A stretch of 36,612 nt of DNA from JAWXUC01 sp044432975 (GCA_044432975.1 JAWXUC010000012.1:1-36612); one strand, 5' to 3'. Numbered from the stretch's first letter, positions 1 through 7,012 are shown. The notes: generated by a model not told the origin, from the sequence alone. Translations and numbers: made by a program.

Positions 1-154
1 AATGGGGCTGGCATGAAATTCTCCTATAAAAATGTTGTTTTTTATAGTGAATCATATTTTTTTATAAAAAGGAATCTTTTTTTTACATAGAGTCTATTTA
101 ATCGTTAAATGCTCTAGCTATAGTATGATTTTTTGTTTTATGGAGTGTTTTTTA

Positions 155-204
155 ACCCCCCATCGCCCTTTGGGCACTTCCCCCGCAAGGGGGGAAGAAG
201 GGGT
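155..204 (+). repeat. Dispersed palindromic repeat, family A, copy 1
   Basis: A GC-rich segment in otherwise AT-rich DNA. It contains two hairpins: GCCC/GGGC around position 170, and CCCCC/GGGGG around position 186. The opening block ACCCCCCATCGCCCT recurs near 6946 and, in diverged reverse-complement form, near 6851. The copies share a fixed block followed by a second hairpin whose stem varies. It lies downstream of the pilin-like gene beyond that gene's terminator. No open reading frame across it is credible. Confidence 0.75.
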
Positions 205-220
205 TTTGTTTTGTGTGAAA

Positions 221-248
221 AAAAGCTCACTTTTTTAAGTGAGCTTTT
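221..248 (-). terminator. Rho-independent terminator of the pilin-like gene
   Basis: The arms AAAAGCTCACTT (221-232) and AAGTGAGCTTTT (237-248) form a perfect 12 bp stem with a four-base loop. The terminal A/T runs give it terminator character in both directions. It begins 22 bases past the stop codon of the leftward pilin-like gene. Confidence 0.85.
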
Positions 249-270
249 AAGAGTATATTGAGTATTTCTT

Positions 271-885
271 TTAGAAGTATTCCCAAGAAATTGTATTGTA
301 TTCTTTACATAAAGATGTTGCTCCAATTGGGCTTACAGGAAGTTCACCTGCACTGTTCTTTTTCCATCCAGTAGCAACAGCAGTAGTTACAGCTTCGTTT
401 GAAGTAGTTTGTTCTTCTACACCGATACCGATTAAGCCTGAAGATGTTCCTGTTCCCCAGTCTGAAGTAATTAAAGTGATACAAACATCTTTACCAATAC
501 TACCATAAGTAACAGTGAAAGCACGTGAGTCCGCAGCATTTTCAGCTACTCCACCAGAAGCATCTCCTGTTGTGCTTTGGATTACAACATTACCTTGAAA
601 GGCATTGTTTGCAGTAGAGCTGCTCAGTTGCATTTCATCTGGAATTAATCCTAAAGAGATGGCTGTTGTTGTGCTTAAGCCATCATAACTAGATTGGCTT
701 GAAAACATTGTTCTGATGTTTGCAACAATCATAGATAATTGGTCCATTGTTTTTGAAATTTTAAATTTTGTCATTGCTTTTGAATAACCAGCAATACCAC
801 CTACAGATAACACACCAATAATAGCTAGCACACCTAACATCTCTACCATAGAACGTCCTGTTTGATCGTTTTTATTTAAATACAC
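271..885 (-). CDS. Type IV pilin-like / pseudopilin protein
   Basis: A 204-residue protein with a class III (prepilin) signal: a short leader MYLNKNDQTG, then RSMVEMLGVLAIIGVLS. Prepilin peptidase should cut after Gly10, leaving Glu at +5, which pilins use for N-methylation and subunit register. The hydrophobic N-terminal helix is followed by a Ser/Thr/Ala-rich globular domain with two cysteines (in VCITL and SLCKEY) that could form the usual C-terminal disulfide loop. The start codon is GTG, chosen because AGGAG (893-897, leftward) lies 7 bases upstream. The gene is monocistronic, with a promoter candidate at 964-991 and a strong terminator at 221-248. It is about 9 kb from the pilus assembly genes at 9214-19084 and is the best pilin candidate for that machine, which is inference. 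It could instead be a minor pilin or a pseudopilin. Confidence 0.85.
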   Translation of the reverse strand: MYLNKNDQTGRSMVEMLGVLAIIGVLSVGGIAGYSKAMTKFKISKTMDQLSMIVANIRTMFSSQSSYDGLSTTTAISLGLIPDEMQLSSSTANNAFQGNVVIQSTTGDASGGVAENAADSRAFTVTYGSIGKDVCITLITSDWGTGTSSGLIGIGVEEQTTSNEAVTTAVATGWKKNSAGELPVSPIGATSLCKEYNTISWEYF

Positions 886-963
886 AATATTTCTCCTATT
901 AAATTTGTTTTATGTTAACATATTAAAATATATTTGTTTATAAATAGTTAACAGATAGTGGTT

Positions 964-991
964 ATTTTAACTATTATATTATTTATGTCAA
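964..991 (-). promoter_or_regulatory. Candidate sigma-70 promoter of the pilin-like gene
   Basis: Read leftward, TTGACA (986-991) is followed after 16 bases by TAAAAT (964-969). It lies about 78 bases upstream of the GTG start at 885. The perfect -35 box makes this more than chance, although the surrounding sequence is very AT-rich. Confidence 0.5.
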
Positions 992-1003
992 TATATTTTA
1001 TTT

Positions 1004-1534
1004 TTACCATTTTTTCCAGTGGATTTTATTTTCAAAAAACCTCTGAGGGCTTTGTTTATCTTCTATTTCTTTGTGGCCTAAAACAATAAAAGCAAAGGGT
1101 TTTATGTTTGTGGGTAACTCAAAAGTTTGTTTGGTTAATTCTATGGTGTGGGTCATTGGAGAGCATCCGCACCAGCAAGCCCCTAATCCTAATGAATGAG
1201 CTGCTAAAAGCATGTTTTGAGCACAGGCTGCACAATCAATATCTTCATAGCTCCAACCTTCTTTTTCTCTTGAGAAGGCGATTTCTGTATTGGCGCAAAG
1301 TAAAATAACAGCTCCACAATCTTTTGCAAAAGAAGCCTGACGTTGAAGTCTTCTTATTTTTTCTAAAGTTTCTTTATCTTCAATAACTAAAAACTCCCAG
1401 CCTTGTTTGTTGTGGGCGCTTGGTGCATATTGTCCTGCTTTTATTATTGTTAATATATCATCTTTATTTATTGGTTTGTTGTTAATATATTGTCTTACAG
1501 ATCTTCTTGTTAATATTGCTTCCATTAATTCCAT
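1004..1534 (-). CDS. Nitroreductase family FMN-dependent oxidoreductase
   Basis: A 176-residue protein of normal length for the small nitroreductase family, which uses FMN and NAD(P)H to reduce nitro compounds, quinones or related substrates in the cytoplasm. The N-terminal AILTRRSVRQY matches the family's FMN-phosphate binding start. APSAHNKQGWEFLVI matches the conserved PSx(x)NxQPWxF segment. The Gly-rich LGLGACWCG and the C-terminal IVLGHKEIE are also typical. The start is ATG at 1534, with AGGAG (1542-1546, leftward) 7 bases away. That ribosome binding site lies in the end of the upstream gene, whose stop is only 2 bases before this start, so the two are cotranscribed and probably translationally coupled. 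The physiological substrate cannot be read from the sequence. Confidence 0.9.
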   Translation of the reverse strand: MELMEAILTRRSVRQYINNKPINKDDILTIIKAGQYAPSAHNKQGWEFLVIEDKETLEKIRRLQRQASFAKDCGAVILLCANTEIAFSREKEGWSYEDIDCAACAQNMLLAAHSLGLGACWCGCSPMTHTIELTKQTFELPTNIKPFAFIVLGHKEIEDKQSPQRFFENKIHWKKW

Positions 1535-1536
1535 TT

Positions 1537-2076
1537 TTATTCTCCTGTTTTTTTATGAACATAGCTTTCAATTAAGAAATTGATGGCTTTTGTTGTCATT
1601 TTATCTAAGTTATTAAAGGTATCTGCATTTGTTACCTTTTTATAAGATAGGGCTAGTTCTGAGATGTTGTTGCTTATTTCTCCAATATATGCAGGTATTT
1701 TAAGCTCTGTTAATCCTCCAAAGAATCCTTCTATAAAGCCTAGCTCTAATTCTTCGAATCGCAATTCAGATGATTCTTTTGAAAAACTTTGTTTTGATAG
1801 TTTTATGTTATTATTAAAGACATTTTCAAAAACTTCATCCCAAAGTCCCATGAAAAATTTAAAAAACAAGTCAGCTTCTTCTTTTGTTTGTAATCGAGGA
1901 GTTTTTCCGTCTTCCCAAAAAGAAGATATTACTTCTGCAGGACGTAAATTTTTGTTTGGAGAACAAATAGACCCTGCAAATCTCATGGTTATTACTGATA
2001 ATGGGGTTGGGCATTCATAGTGTTTTAACATTTTGTTAAAAGCCTCATCCCCAATGTATTTATTTTCTCTTTTCAT
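1537..2076 (-). CDS. Uncharacterised 179-residue cytoplasmic protein
   Basis: No family recognised. The protein is mostly helical by composition and has no signal peptide or membrane segment. A distinctive stretch runs HYECPTPLSVITMRFAGSI near residues 19-37, and FMGLWDEVFENVF lies near residues 75-87. The start is ATG at 2076 with a weak GGAAAA ribosome binding site. It is the first gene of a two-gene leftward operon with the nitroreductase, 2 bases apart, and it diverges from the lipoprotein gene at 2127. It may be a divergent helical YecA/UPF0149-like protein, but I see no decisive motif and no metal-binding C-terminus. Confidence 0.75.
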   Translation of the reverse strand: MKRENKYIGDEAFNKMLKHYECPTPLSVITMRFAGSICSPNKNLRPAEVISSFWEDGKTPRLQTKEEADLFFKFFMGLWDEVFENVFNNNIKLSKQSFSKESSELRFEELELGFIEGFFGGLTELKIPAYIGEISNNISELALSYKKVTNADTFNNLDKMTTKAINFLIESYVHKKTGE

Positions 2077-2126
2077 TTTTGTTTTTCCATTTTATATTGG
2101 CTTATATATAATAGGAGATATTTAAA

Positions 2127-2432
2127 ATGTCTAGATTAAAATTTGTTGTGCTTATAAGCTTGATTTTGAGTGGCTGTTCTATAACTAAGCCTTATGTTGA
2201 TAGAAAACGAAGCGCGGGGCAACCTGTTGGGAGTTTGTATGTTGGAATTTCAAAGCCAGAAGCGCCCGCTATTTGTTATAATGCACTAACAACAACGGTT
2301 GATGAGGTTTTTAAAATGGCAAAAGAAGAATGTGTTAAGCAAAAGGCAGGGGTTAATGCTGTTTTTTCTCATCAAACATCATGGACTTGTTCTTTGTTAA
2401 ATCCTAACCATTTGTATTTTACTTGCATATAA
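2127..2432 (+). CDS. Small lipoprotein, function unknown
   Basis: A 101-residue protein with a lipoprotein signal peptide. The hydrophobic run KFVVLISLILSGC ends in the lipobox LSGC, so Cys17 should be acylated. The mature part is about 85 residues and contains four further cysteines (in AICYN, EECVK, WTCSL and FTCI), which could pair in the periplasm. The start is ATG at 2127 with AGGAG about 10 bases upstream. The gene stands alone, diverging from 1537-2076 and ending at a bidirectional terminator shared with the convergent lipoprotein at 2473-3543. No domain recognised. Confidence 0.8.
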   Translation: MSRLKFVVLISLILSGCSITKPYVDRKRSAGQPVGSLYVGISKPEAPAICYNALTTTVDEVFKMAKEECVKQKAGVNAVFSHQTSWTCSLLNPNHLYFTCI

Positions 2433-2461
2433 AAAAAGAGGGTGTAAAACCCTCTTTTTTT
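2431..2461. terminator. Bidirectional terminator between convergent lipoprotein genes
   Basis: The arms A7-GAGGG and CCCTC-T7 flank a seven-base loop and produce a U-run on either strand. It lies directly after the stop codon at 2432 and before the leftward stop at 2473, so it probably serves both genes. Confidence 0.85.
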
Positions 2462-2472
2462 ATATGCTGTTT

Positions 2473-3543
2473 TTATTTTACAAATATTTGAACACTTGCT
2501 CCAGATGTTCCGTCGTTTATTGCTGAAATATTTATATTTGATGGGTTGGCTCCTGCATTAACCATTTCTTGAAAAATGTTATTGGCATTTTGAGGAGATA
2601 CAGAGTTTAGAGACACAATATCAAAAGAAGCGTTTGATTTTCTTTTAATAGCTTCTTTAATTGTTGTTTGTAAAGTGTCTTTATAGTTAGGTGTTCCGTT
2701 GTTGAAATTAATAGACATTAGTGCAGAAGCTGTTGTTGCTCCTGTGTATGTAGGTTTTGTAAAAGCTTTTGTTGGTTTTTGATAACTTGGAAGGTCTTGA
2801 ACAGATCCTGTAAAGTTGCCAACCTTAACTGCTTTTGATAACTCATTAACATAATTTGTTGCAGATTGAGAGTATTGAACTTGTCTTGCATAATCTGTGT
2901 TAATTTCAGCTAAAGTGCTTTGGATTAATATAGATGTTTGTGCAGCTTCGTTTTCTAAAACTCTTAATTGTCTATGATCTTCATCAACAGCACCAGAAAC
3001 AACATAAGTTGATCTGATAGAATCTAATAATGAAGATGTTAAATCAGCATCTGCTGTAATTCTTCTTGTTACTTGTTCTAATGCAATAGAATTAGAATCC
3101 ATAAGTTGGATATTGTTTTGAATTGTGTTTAACATAGCATAAACTTCTGGGTTGCCAGGAGTTGTACCTACTTGCAATTTTGATTCTATTGCAGCTAAAG
3201 TGCTGTGATAATTTGCAGAGTTGCTAAGTATTGAAGCTTTTATTTTTTTGAGTTCACTACTGTTGAAGGCGATGTTTTTTTGAACAGTTTTAAGCTCATT
3301 TTTAAATGCTATAACTTTTTGACCAACTAGTGTGCCTGTGTTTTTAACTTCGGCAACATTAATTGGTTTGAAGTTTGCTTGTGATGTTAAAACAGGTTCT
3401 TCTTTTGAAGTTTTTATTTGAGTTTCTTTAACTTCTTGAGATGTTTCTACAGGCGTAAATAAAGAAGGGTATAAAGCATCTTGAGAAAAAGAGCAGCCAA
3501 ATAAAATAAAAGTAGAAGTAATGCTTAAAATTGTTTTGTTCAT
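2473..3543 (-). CDS. Lipoprotein with helical middle and OmpA-like C-terminal domain
   Basis: A 356-residue protein. The signal STFILFGC ends in a lipobox with lipidated Cys17. Residues about 70-240 are rich in Leu, Gln, Lys and Asn without Pro or Gly and look like long helices or coiled coil. The last 85 residues (ALMSINFNNGTPNYKDTLQ, then a helix, FDIVSLNSV, a second helix and NINISAI) follow the beta-alpha-beta-alpha-beta order of OmpA-like domains. The same IxFxxGxxxYxxxLxxAI pattern occurs in alphaproteobacterial outer-membrane lipoproteins. A tether between outer membrane and cell wall is the likely role, which is inference. A weak AGG ribosome binding site precedes ATG at 3543. Confidence 0.75.
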   Translation of the reverse strand: MNKTILSITSTFILFGCSFSQDALYPSLFTPVETSQEVKETQIKTSKEEPVLTSQANFKPINVAEVKNTGTLVGQKVIAFKNELKTVQKNIAFNSSELKKIKASILSNSANYHSTLAAIESKLQVGTTPGNPEVYAMLNTIQNNIQLMDSNSIALEQVTRRITADADLTSSLLDSIRSTYVVSGAVDEDHRQLRVLENEAAQTSILIQSTLAEINTDYARQVQYSQSATNYVNELSKAVKVGNFTGSVQDLPSYQKPTKAFTKPTYTGATTASALMSINFNNGTPNYKDTLQTTIKEAIKRKSNASFDIVSLNSVSPQNANNIFQEMVNAGANPSNINISAINDGTSGASVQIFVK

Positions 3544-3640
3544 TTTTAATACCTTTTTAATGTTATGTATTTTTTTTATTATAAATATCTTTATTTGTAA
3601 ATACTTAAATTATAAACGTTAAAATTTTTTTAAAAAATGC

Positions 3641-3669
3641 TTGCAAATAAAAATATTTTATTGTAAAAG
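3641..3669 (+). promoter_or_regulatory. Candidate promoter of the tRNA-Arg gene
   Basis: TTGCAA (3641-3646) and TAAAAG (3664-3669) are separated by 17 bases. The predicted transcription start is only a few bases before the mature tRNA 5' end at 3684, as is usual for a single tRNA gene. Confidence 0.45.
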
Positions 3670-3683
3670 CCTTTTTATTGAAT

Positions 3684-3760
3684 GCGGCCATAGCTCAATT
3701 GGATAGAGCATCTGACTACGGATCAGAAGGTTAGGAGTTCGACTCTTCTTGGCCGCGCCA
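3684..3760 (+). tRNA. tRNA-Arg (anticodon ACG)
   Basis: The acceptor stem GCGGCCA (3684-3690) pairs perfectly with TGGCCGC (3750-3756). It is followed by discriminator G and an encoded CCA (3758-3760). The D arm contains AGCTCAATTGGATAGAGC. The anticodon stem TCTGA/TCAGA carries loop CTACGGA with anticodon ACG. The T arm contains the GTTCGACTC segment. An A34 anticodon would need conversion to inosine by TadA to read CGU, CGC and CGA. A UUCG-loop terminator follows directly. Confidence 0.97.
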
Positions 3761-3764
3761 CTTC

Positions 3765-3790
3765 AAAAACCACCTTCGGGTGGTTTTTTT
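3765..3790 (+). terminator. tRNA-Arg terminator
   Basis: The arms AAAAACCACC (3765-3774) and GGTGGTTTTT (3779-3788) close a TTCG tetraloop, followed by more T. It starts 4 bases after the encoded CCA. Confidence 0.92.
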
Positions 3791-3893
3791 GTATTGCGGA
3801 GAAGAGTAGCACTTAGGCACCTAAATTCGCATTCGCCCAAATCATTGGGCTCTGCTTATTAAGGTGTTCTAAGACGTTGCAGATAAAAAAGAT

Positions 3894-3922
3894 TTGCATA
3901 GGTATTGTTTTTGTGGTATATT
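3894..3922 (+). promoter_or_regulatory. Promoter of the small membrane protein gene
   Basis: TTGCAT (3894-3899) and TATATT (3917-3922) are exactly 17 bases apart. Transcription would start near 3930 and leave a leader of about 25 bases without a Shine-Dalgarno sequence. The same stretch can be read as a Bacteroidetes-style TTTG-N20-TATATTAT. Confidence 0.55.
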
Positions 3923-3953
3923 ATAGGTTCTAAACCAATTAAAAACACTTATT

Positions 3954-4175
3954 ATGGAACATCTTTTTTTTAAAGTTACAATCTTGTTGCTTGCTGCAAT
4001 TGTTTGGGTAATGTCTTTTTTTGTTAAAATTGTATCAATTTATTTAGCAGAAAAAATAAAAAGCCAAAAGGTTGAACACTTAGGTAACGTTTTGTTTGCT
4101 TTCCTTTTTTGTTTGGGTGGGGCAGTACTTGTTTGTGTGCTTTTCTCTATTCTTTGGGAGGTTTGCTTTTTGTAA
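3954..4175 (+). CDS. Small two-helix membrane protein, probably horizontally acquired
   Basis: A 73-residue protein with two predicted membrane helices: residues about 5-30 (FFKVTILLLAAIVWVMSFF onward) and 46-70 (NVLFAFLFCLGGAVLVCVLF onward). They are separated by a short charged loop (EKIKSQKVEHLG). The ATG at 3954 has no Shine-Dalgarno sequence. Its leader reads AAACCAATTAAAAACACTT, nearly the same as the leader of the gene at 8294. It lies directly downstream of a tRNA gene, a common landing place for acquired DNA. Function unknown. A membrane toxin or small regulator are possibilities without direct support. Confidence 0.65.
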   Translation: MEHLFFKVTILLLAAIVWVMSFFVKIVSIYLAEKIKSQKVEHLGNVLFAFLFCLGGAVLVCVLFSILWEVCFL

Positions 4176-4231
4176 GATATTACCGCTTTGTGCCGTTCAT
4201 TTATGCCTTATAGGTGTTTTTGGACGGTTTT

Positions 4232-4777
4232 TTATAGGTGTTTTTTTGAGATTTCTTTGAAGTCTTTGTTTTTAGAATCTTCTAGCCATTCAAAAATAAC
4301 CATTTCTGTTGAAACTATTTCTATGCCATTTTGCATCATTCTTTGTAATGCTATAGATGTTTGGTGCATGTTTCGAGAGCCACAGGCGTCAGCAACAACA
4401 AAAACATTATAACCTTTTTCTTTTAGCTCTATTGCTGTTTGCAATACACAAATGTGAGTTTCTAATCCTGCTAAAATAATTTGTGTTTTTTTATGTTTTT
4501 TTAGCTCTTTAGCAACAACCTCTTCTTTTAGGCATGAAAAACTTGTTTTTGCTAAATAAGTAGCATTTTCTTTTGCGGATTTTTTAACATCAAAAATTGT
4601 TGAGCCTAAACCAGCAGGATATTGTTCTGTTAATAAATAAGGAATGTTTAAGATTTGGCACACATCTAAAAGTTTAGAGGCTCCGTTTATTATAGCTCTT
4701 GGGTTTTCCATTGCAGGTGCTAGGCGTTCTTGAACGTCTATGATGATTAAAAGACTCTCTTCTTTGTTAATTAACAC
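4232..4777 (-). CDS. Isochorismatase-like cysteine hydrolase
   Basis: A 181-residue protein of the isochorismatase-like hydrolase superfamily (YcaC/nicotinamidase-type fold). The Asp-Lys-Cys triad is complete: Asp14 in LLIIIDVQ, Lys77 in LAKTSFSC and Cys110 in GLETHICV. ETHICV is typical of this group, whose members hydrolyse amides or related C-N bonds in the cytoplasm. The start codon is GTG at 4777, supported by GGAG (4785-4788, leftward) 7 bases upstream. The gene stands alone and is divergent from the DEAD-box-like gene. The substrate cannot be told. The lack of siderophore genes nearby argues against a role with isochorismate. Confidence 0.88.
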   Translation of the reverse strand: MLINKEESLLIIIDVQERLAPAMENPRAIINGASKLLDVCQILNIPYLLTEQYPAGLGSTIFDVKKSAKENATYLAKTSFSCLKEEVVAKELKKHKKTQIILAGLETHICVLQTAIELKEKGYNVFVVADACGSRNMHQTSIALQRMMQNGIEIVSTEMVIFEWLEDSKNKDFKEISKKHL

Positions 4778-4839
4778 TTGATTTCTCCACTTATTTGTTG
4801 TATCAAGGTTTTAATTTAATCATTTAAGGTAAAAAAACA

Positions 4840-5601
4840 ATGAATTTTTTTGATTTAGGTTTAAGTAAAGAAACCGTTAACGCTATTGAAGATTTGGGTA
4901 TCAATGAGCCAACTACAGTGCAAGCAGATGTTATTCCTGCAGTTTTAAGAGGGGATGATGTTTTTGCGATTGCTCCACGTGGTTGTGGAAAAACGGCTTC
5001 TTATATTCTTCCGTTGATTGATATTATTACACAAAAACAAGAAAATCAAAATATTTTAATTATTACGCCTACAAATCAGCAATCTATAATGATTTCTGAT
5101 AGATTTTCTATTTTTAATAAATATCATGAAATTTTAGATAAAGAAAATGAAGCAAACGTTATTATTGCAACTCCTGATCTTTTAATGGATATGGTAGAAA
5201 GTGATGGGCTTGATTTAACTCAAATTAATATTTTAGTTGTTGATGACATTAATTTTATTAAGATAAATAAAAAACTTTCTGTTTTGAAGAAAATTTTAGA
5301 GATTTTGCCAGAAGAAAAACAAAACATTGTTTATACAAACAGAAAGTCTAAAGATACGGATAGTATTTTAGCAAAAATATTAAAAGCTCCTGTTGAAGTT
5401 AAGGTTGATAAAAAGAAAGAGCTTGAGGCGGTTAATATTGCTCTGCAAGAAGTTGAAAATAAAGTAAAGCAATCTAAAAAGAATAATAAAACTTTTTATC
5501 CTGACCAAAAAGCTTATGAATTGGCGGGTAAAAATAATAGTTTTAGGGGGCGTACTCCAAGTTTTATTTTTAATAAAGGGGTTTTAGCTTCAGAAAATTA
5601 A
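4840..5601 (+). CDS. Single-domain, degenerate DEAD-box RNA helicase-like protein
   Basis: A 253-residue protein matching only the first RecA-like domain of DEAD-box helicases. The start follows the family: FFDLGLSKETVNAIEDLG, then a Q-motif-like PTTVQADVIP. The P-loop is APRGCGKTAS (family APTGSGKT), so the GKT core is kept. Motif Ia is PTNQQ instead of PTRELA. Motif II is VVDDIN instead of VLDEAD, so the catalytic Glu is Asp. The SAT motif is replaced by YTN. The whole second RecA domain (motifs IV-VI) is absent, and residues about 190-253 form a basic Lys/Asn-rich tail. It may bind RNA or nucleotide without unwinding. I see no sign of a recent frameshift, and the reading frame stays intact. 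Its neighbour at 5637 also has damaged catalytic motifs. Confidence 0.8.
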   Translation: MNFFDLGLSKETVNAIEDLGINEPTTVQADVIPAVLRGDDVFAIAPRGCGKTASYILPLIDIITQKQENQNILIITPTNQQSIMISDRFSIFNKYHEILDKENEANVIIATPDLLMDMVESDGLDLTQINILVVDDINFIKINKKLSVLKKILEILPEEKQNIVYTNRKSKDTDSILAKILKAPVEVKVDKKKELEAVNIALQEVENKVKQSKKNNKTFYPDQKAYELAGKNNSFRGRTPSFIFNKGVLASEN

Positions 5602-5636
5602 ATAAATTTTAATTTTATAGCTTTATTGTAAAATTT

Positions 5637-6494
5637 ATGAAAATGATAAGACCTATAGTTAATCTTTCAAAAATAATAGACGACTTTGACGTTGTTGTTG
5701 TTGGGCTTTATGGTACTCTTTTTGATGGTAATGCATTTACTTCTGAGGTTAGAGATTCTTTTGAACATCTTTATAGGCAAGGAAAGAAGATTGTTATTGT
5801 TTCTAACACATCCAAAAGAGTTTCTGATGTTGTTGAGATATTAAAGCAAAATGGGGTTAATCCTAAGTTTTTTTATTCAATTGTTACTGCTGGCGAGATT
5901 TTGCATTATCAACTTAAAATGAAAAAAGGTTTGTTTGCTTCTGTAGGGCAAAAATATTATGCTTTTTTTAAAGATGAAGGTGTTTTTGATGGTCTTGATT
6001 ATACACAGGTTTTTGATATCTCAAAAGCTGATTTTTTATATGTTGGTCAGAAGTTTTCTTTTGATACTCAGTTAGAACATTATAAGCCAGATTTAAGTTT
6101 TGCGGCATCTTTAAATATTCCTCTTGTTTGTGCAGGAAATAATACTTCTAATTTTAATGGTGGGGTTATTAGTGTTGATAGTGGGGCTTTTGCAGAGCAA
6201 TATGCAACACTAGGCGGGGCTATTTTAACAACAGGAAAGCCAGATGTTAAAATTCTTCAATATGCTTTAGATGGAATCGGGTCAGATAAAGATAGGATAG
6301 TTTTTGTTGGCAACAATTTGCAAACAGATGTTAAAATGGCAAATTTATTCGGAATTGCAAGTGTTTTAATTTCAAAAGGAATTCATAAGCATTTTTTGGG
6401 AGAAGGATATATTCCAGATGTTGCGAAAACAAGAGAGCTTGCCAATAACTTTAATGTGTATCCAGATTATATTATATCTTCTTTTCGTTTTTAA
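5637..6494 (+). CDS. HAD superfamily (class IIA, TIGR01459-like) protein lacking the catalytic Asp
   Basis: A 285-residue protein with the layout of the alphaproteobacterial HAD-IIA family: an N-terminal motif I region, motif II IVSNTSKR, a large C2 cap, Lys in TGKPDVKILQYAL, and motif IV IVFVGNNLQTDVKMA. In active members motif I reads DVWGVxHDG, with the first Asp as nucleophile. Here it is VVGLYGTLFDG, so the nucleophile is Gly23. Motif IV VGD is VGN. Both changes are read directly from codons GGG and AAC. The protein therefore probably keeps the fold but not phosphatase activity. The start is ATG at 5637 or the second ATG at 5643, with no clear ribosome binding site. It follows the helicase-like gene by 35 bases and is probably cotranscribed. 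Confidence 0.82.
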   Translation: MKMIRPIVNLSKIIDDFDVVVVGLYGTLFDGNAFTSEVRDSFEHLYRQGKKIVIVSNTSKRVSDVVEILKQNGVNPKFFYSIVTAGEILHYQLKMKKGLFASVGQKYYAFFKDEGVFDGLDYTQVFDISKADFLYVGQKFSFDTQLEHYKPDLSFAASLNIPLVCAGNNTSNFNGGVISVDSGAFAEQYATLGGAILTTGKPDVKILQYALDGIGSDKDRIVFVGNNLQTDVKMANLFGIASVLISKGIHKHFLGEGYIPDVAKTRELANNFNVYPDYIISSFRF

Positions 6495-6528
6495 TTTTTA
6501 AAAAAACACACTTTTTGAACATACTTCA

Positions 6529-6563
6529 AACCCCCAGCCCGTAAGGGCTAGGGGTTATTTTTA
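6529..6563 (+). terminator. Terminator after the HAD-like gene
   Basis: The arms AACCCCCAGCCC (6529-6540) and GGGCTAGGGGTT (6545-6556) pair with one mismatch around loop GTAA, followed by ATTTTTA. Confidence 0.8.
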
Positions 6564-6602
6564 TAGTGTCTATTTTAAACGACCGTCTAGAATAGACACT
6601 AT
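6563..6602. repeat. Palindrome of the GTGTCTATTTTA type, copy 1
   Basis: The arms ATAGTGTCTATTTTA (6563-6577) and TAGAATAGACACTAT (6588-6602) are inverted with one mismatch around a 10-base centre. A second copy lies at 6673-6708. Neither is followed by a U-run, so a terminator role is unlikely. Confidence 0.85.
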
Positions 6603-6672
6603 CACAAACTCTAAAAAAAATCAAGAAATAAGTAAAATCAATAACATAATTTCACAAAACTGTAACACTAAA

Positions 6673-6708
6673 AGTGTCTATTTTAAACGGTGGTTTAAAA
6701 TAGACACT
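6673..6708. repeat. Palindrome of the GTGTCTATTTTA type, copy 2
   Basis: Perfect 16 bp arms: AGTGTCTATTTTAAAC (6673-6688) and its complement (6693-6708) around the four-base centre GGTG. Copy 1, at 6563, has the same arm sequence but more divergence. The two copies bracket about 70 bases of AT-rich sequence. Confidence 0.88.
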
Positions 6709-6750
6709 ATGTTTTTAAGGCAGGTGTCTAAATACCAGAATATATGGGCT

Positions 6751-6839
6751 TATGGGCAGTCAATAATCCTCCCAAAGTATTTATTTTCTGCCCATATTCA
6801 CAAAAAAACGCAATTTTTGCACTTTTTTGCAAAAATGGC
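6751..6839. repeat. Two AT-rich inverted repeats
   Basis: TATGGGCAG (6751-6759) pairs with CTGCCCATA (6788-6796). Beyond it, GCAATTTTTGCA (6810-6821) pairs, with one mismatch, with TGCAAAAATGGC (6828-6839). No T-run follows either hairpin. Function unknown. Confidence 0.6.
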
Positions 6840-6850
6840 CATTAAAAATT

Positions 6851-6893
6851 CCCCTTCACTTGTGAAGGGGTGGCGCCGAAGGCGACGGGGTAG
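6851..6893 (-). repeat. Dispersed palindromic repeat, family A, reverse copy
   Basis: Read on the minus strand it begins CTACCCCGTCGCCTTCGGCG and ends in the hairpin CCCCTTCAC/GTGAAGGGG (6851-6870). The order of fixed block then variable-stem hairpin matches copies at 155 and 6946 in reverse orientation. Confidence 0.7.
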
Positions 6894-6897
6894 TTAT

Positions 6898-6921
6898 GGG
6901 GACGGATTCCACATCCGTCCC
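6898..6921 (+). repeat. Short GC-rich palindrome, family B-like
   Basis: The arms GGGACGGAT (6898-6906) and ATCCGTCCC (6913-6921) form a perfect 9 bp stem. It resembles the family B palindromes at 7059, 7148, 8111 and 27081 but lacks the leading GTAGGG. Confidence 0.65.
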
Positions 6922-6945
6922 GCAAAAAGGAAAAATAATTATTAT

Positions 6946-7001
6946 ACCCCCCATCGCCCTAACGGGCACTTCCCTTAGCTCAGGAGGGAAGATGAGAAGG
7001 G
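6946..7001 (+). repeat. Dispersed palindromic repeat, family A, copy 2
   Basis: It shares ACCCCCCATCGCCCT and GGGCACTTCCC with the copy at 155-204. The second hairpin differs in length and stem sequence. Two copies 6.8 kb apart with a conserved 5' block show a true repeat family. Confidence 0.75.
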
Positions 7002-7012
7002 ATAATTATTTT

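Noticed and set aside
138..326. Minus-strand open frame at the window start
   Set aside because: It covers the terminator and the family A repeat and has no ribosome binding site.
3791..3890. Second RNA gene downstream of tRNA-Arg
   Set aside because: The sequence has a short hairpin (GCCCAA/TTGGGC) but no tRNA arms and no promoter of its own.
4188..4412. Plus-strand frame of 74 codons
   Set aside because: It lies opposite the isochorismatase-like gene and has no ribosome binding site or recognisable motif.
6709..6978. Open frame of 89 codons crossing the repeat region
   Set aside because: It reads through palindromic repeats, has no ribosome binding site and its protein is low in structure (a run of Arg and repeat-derived peptides).
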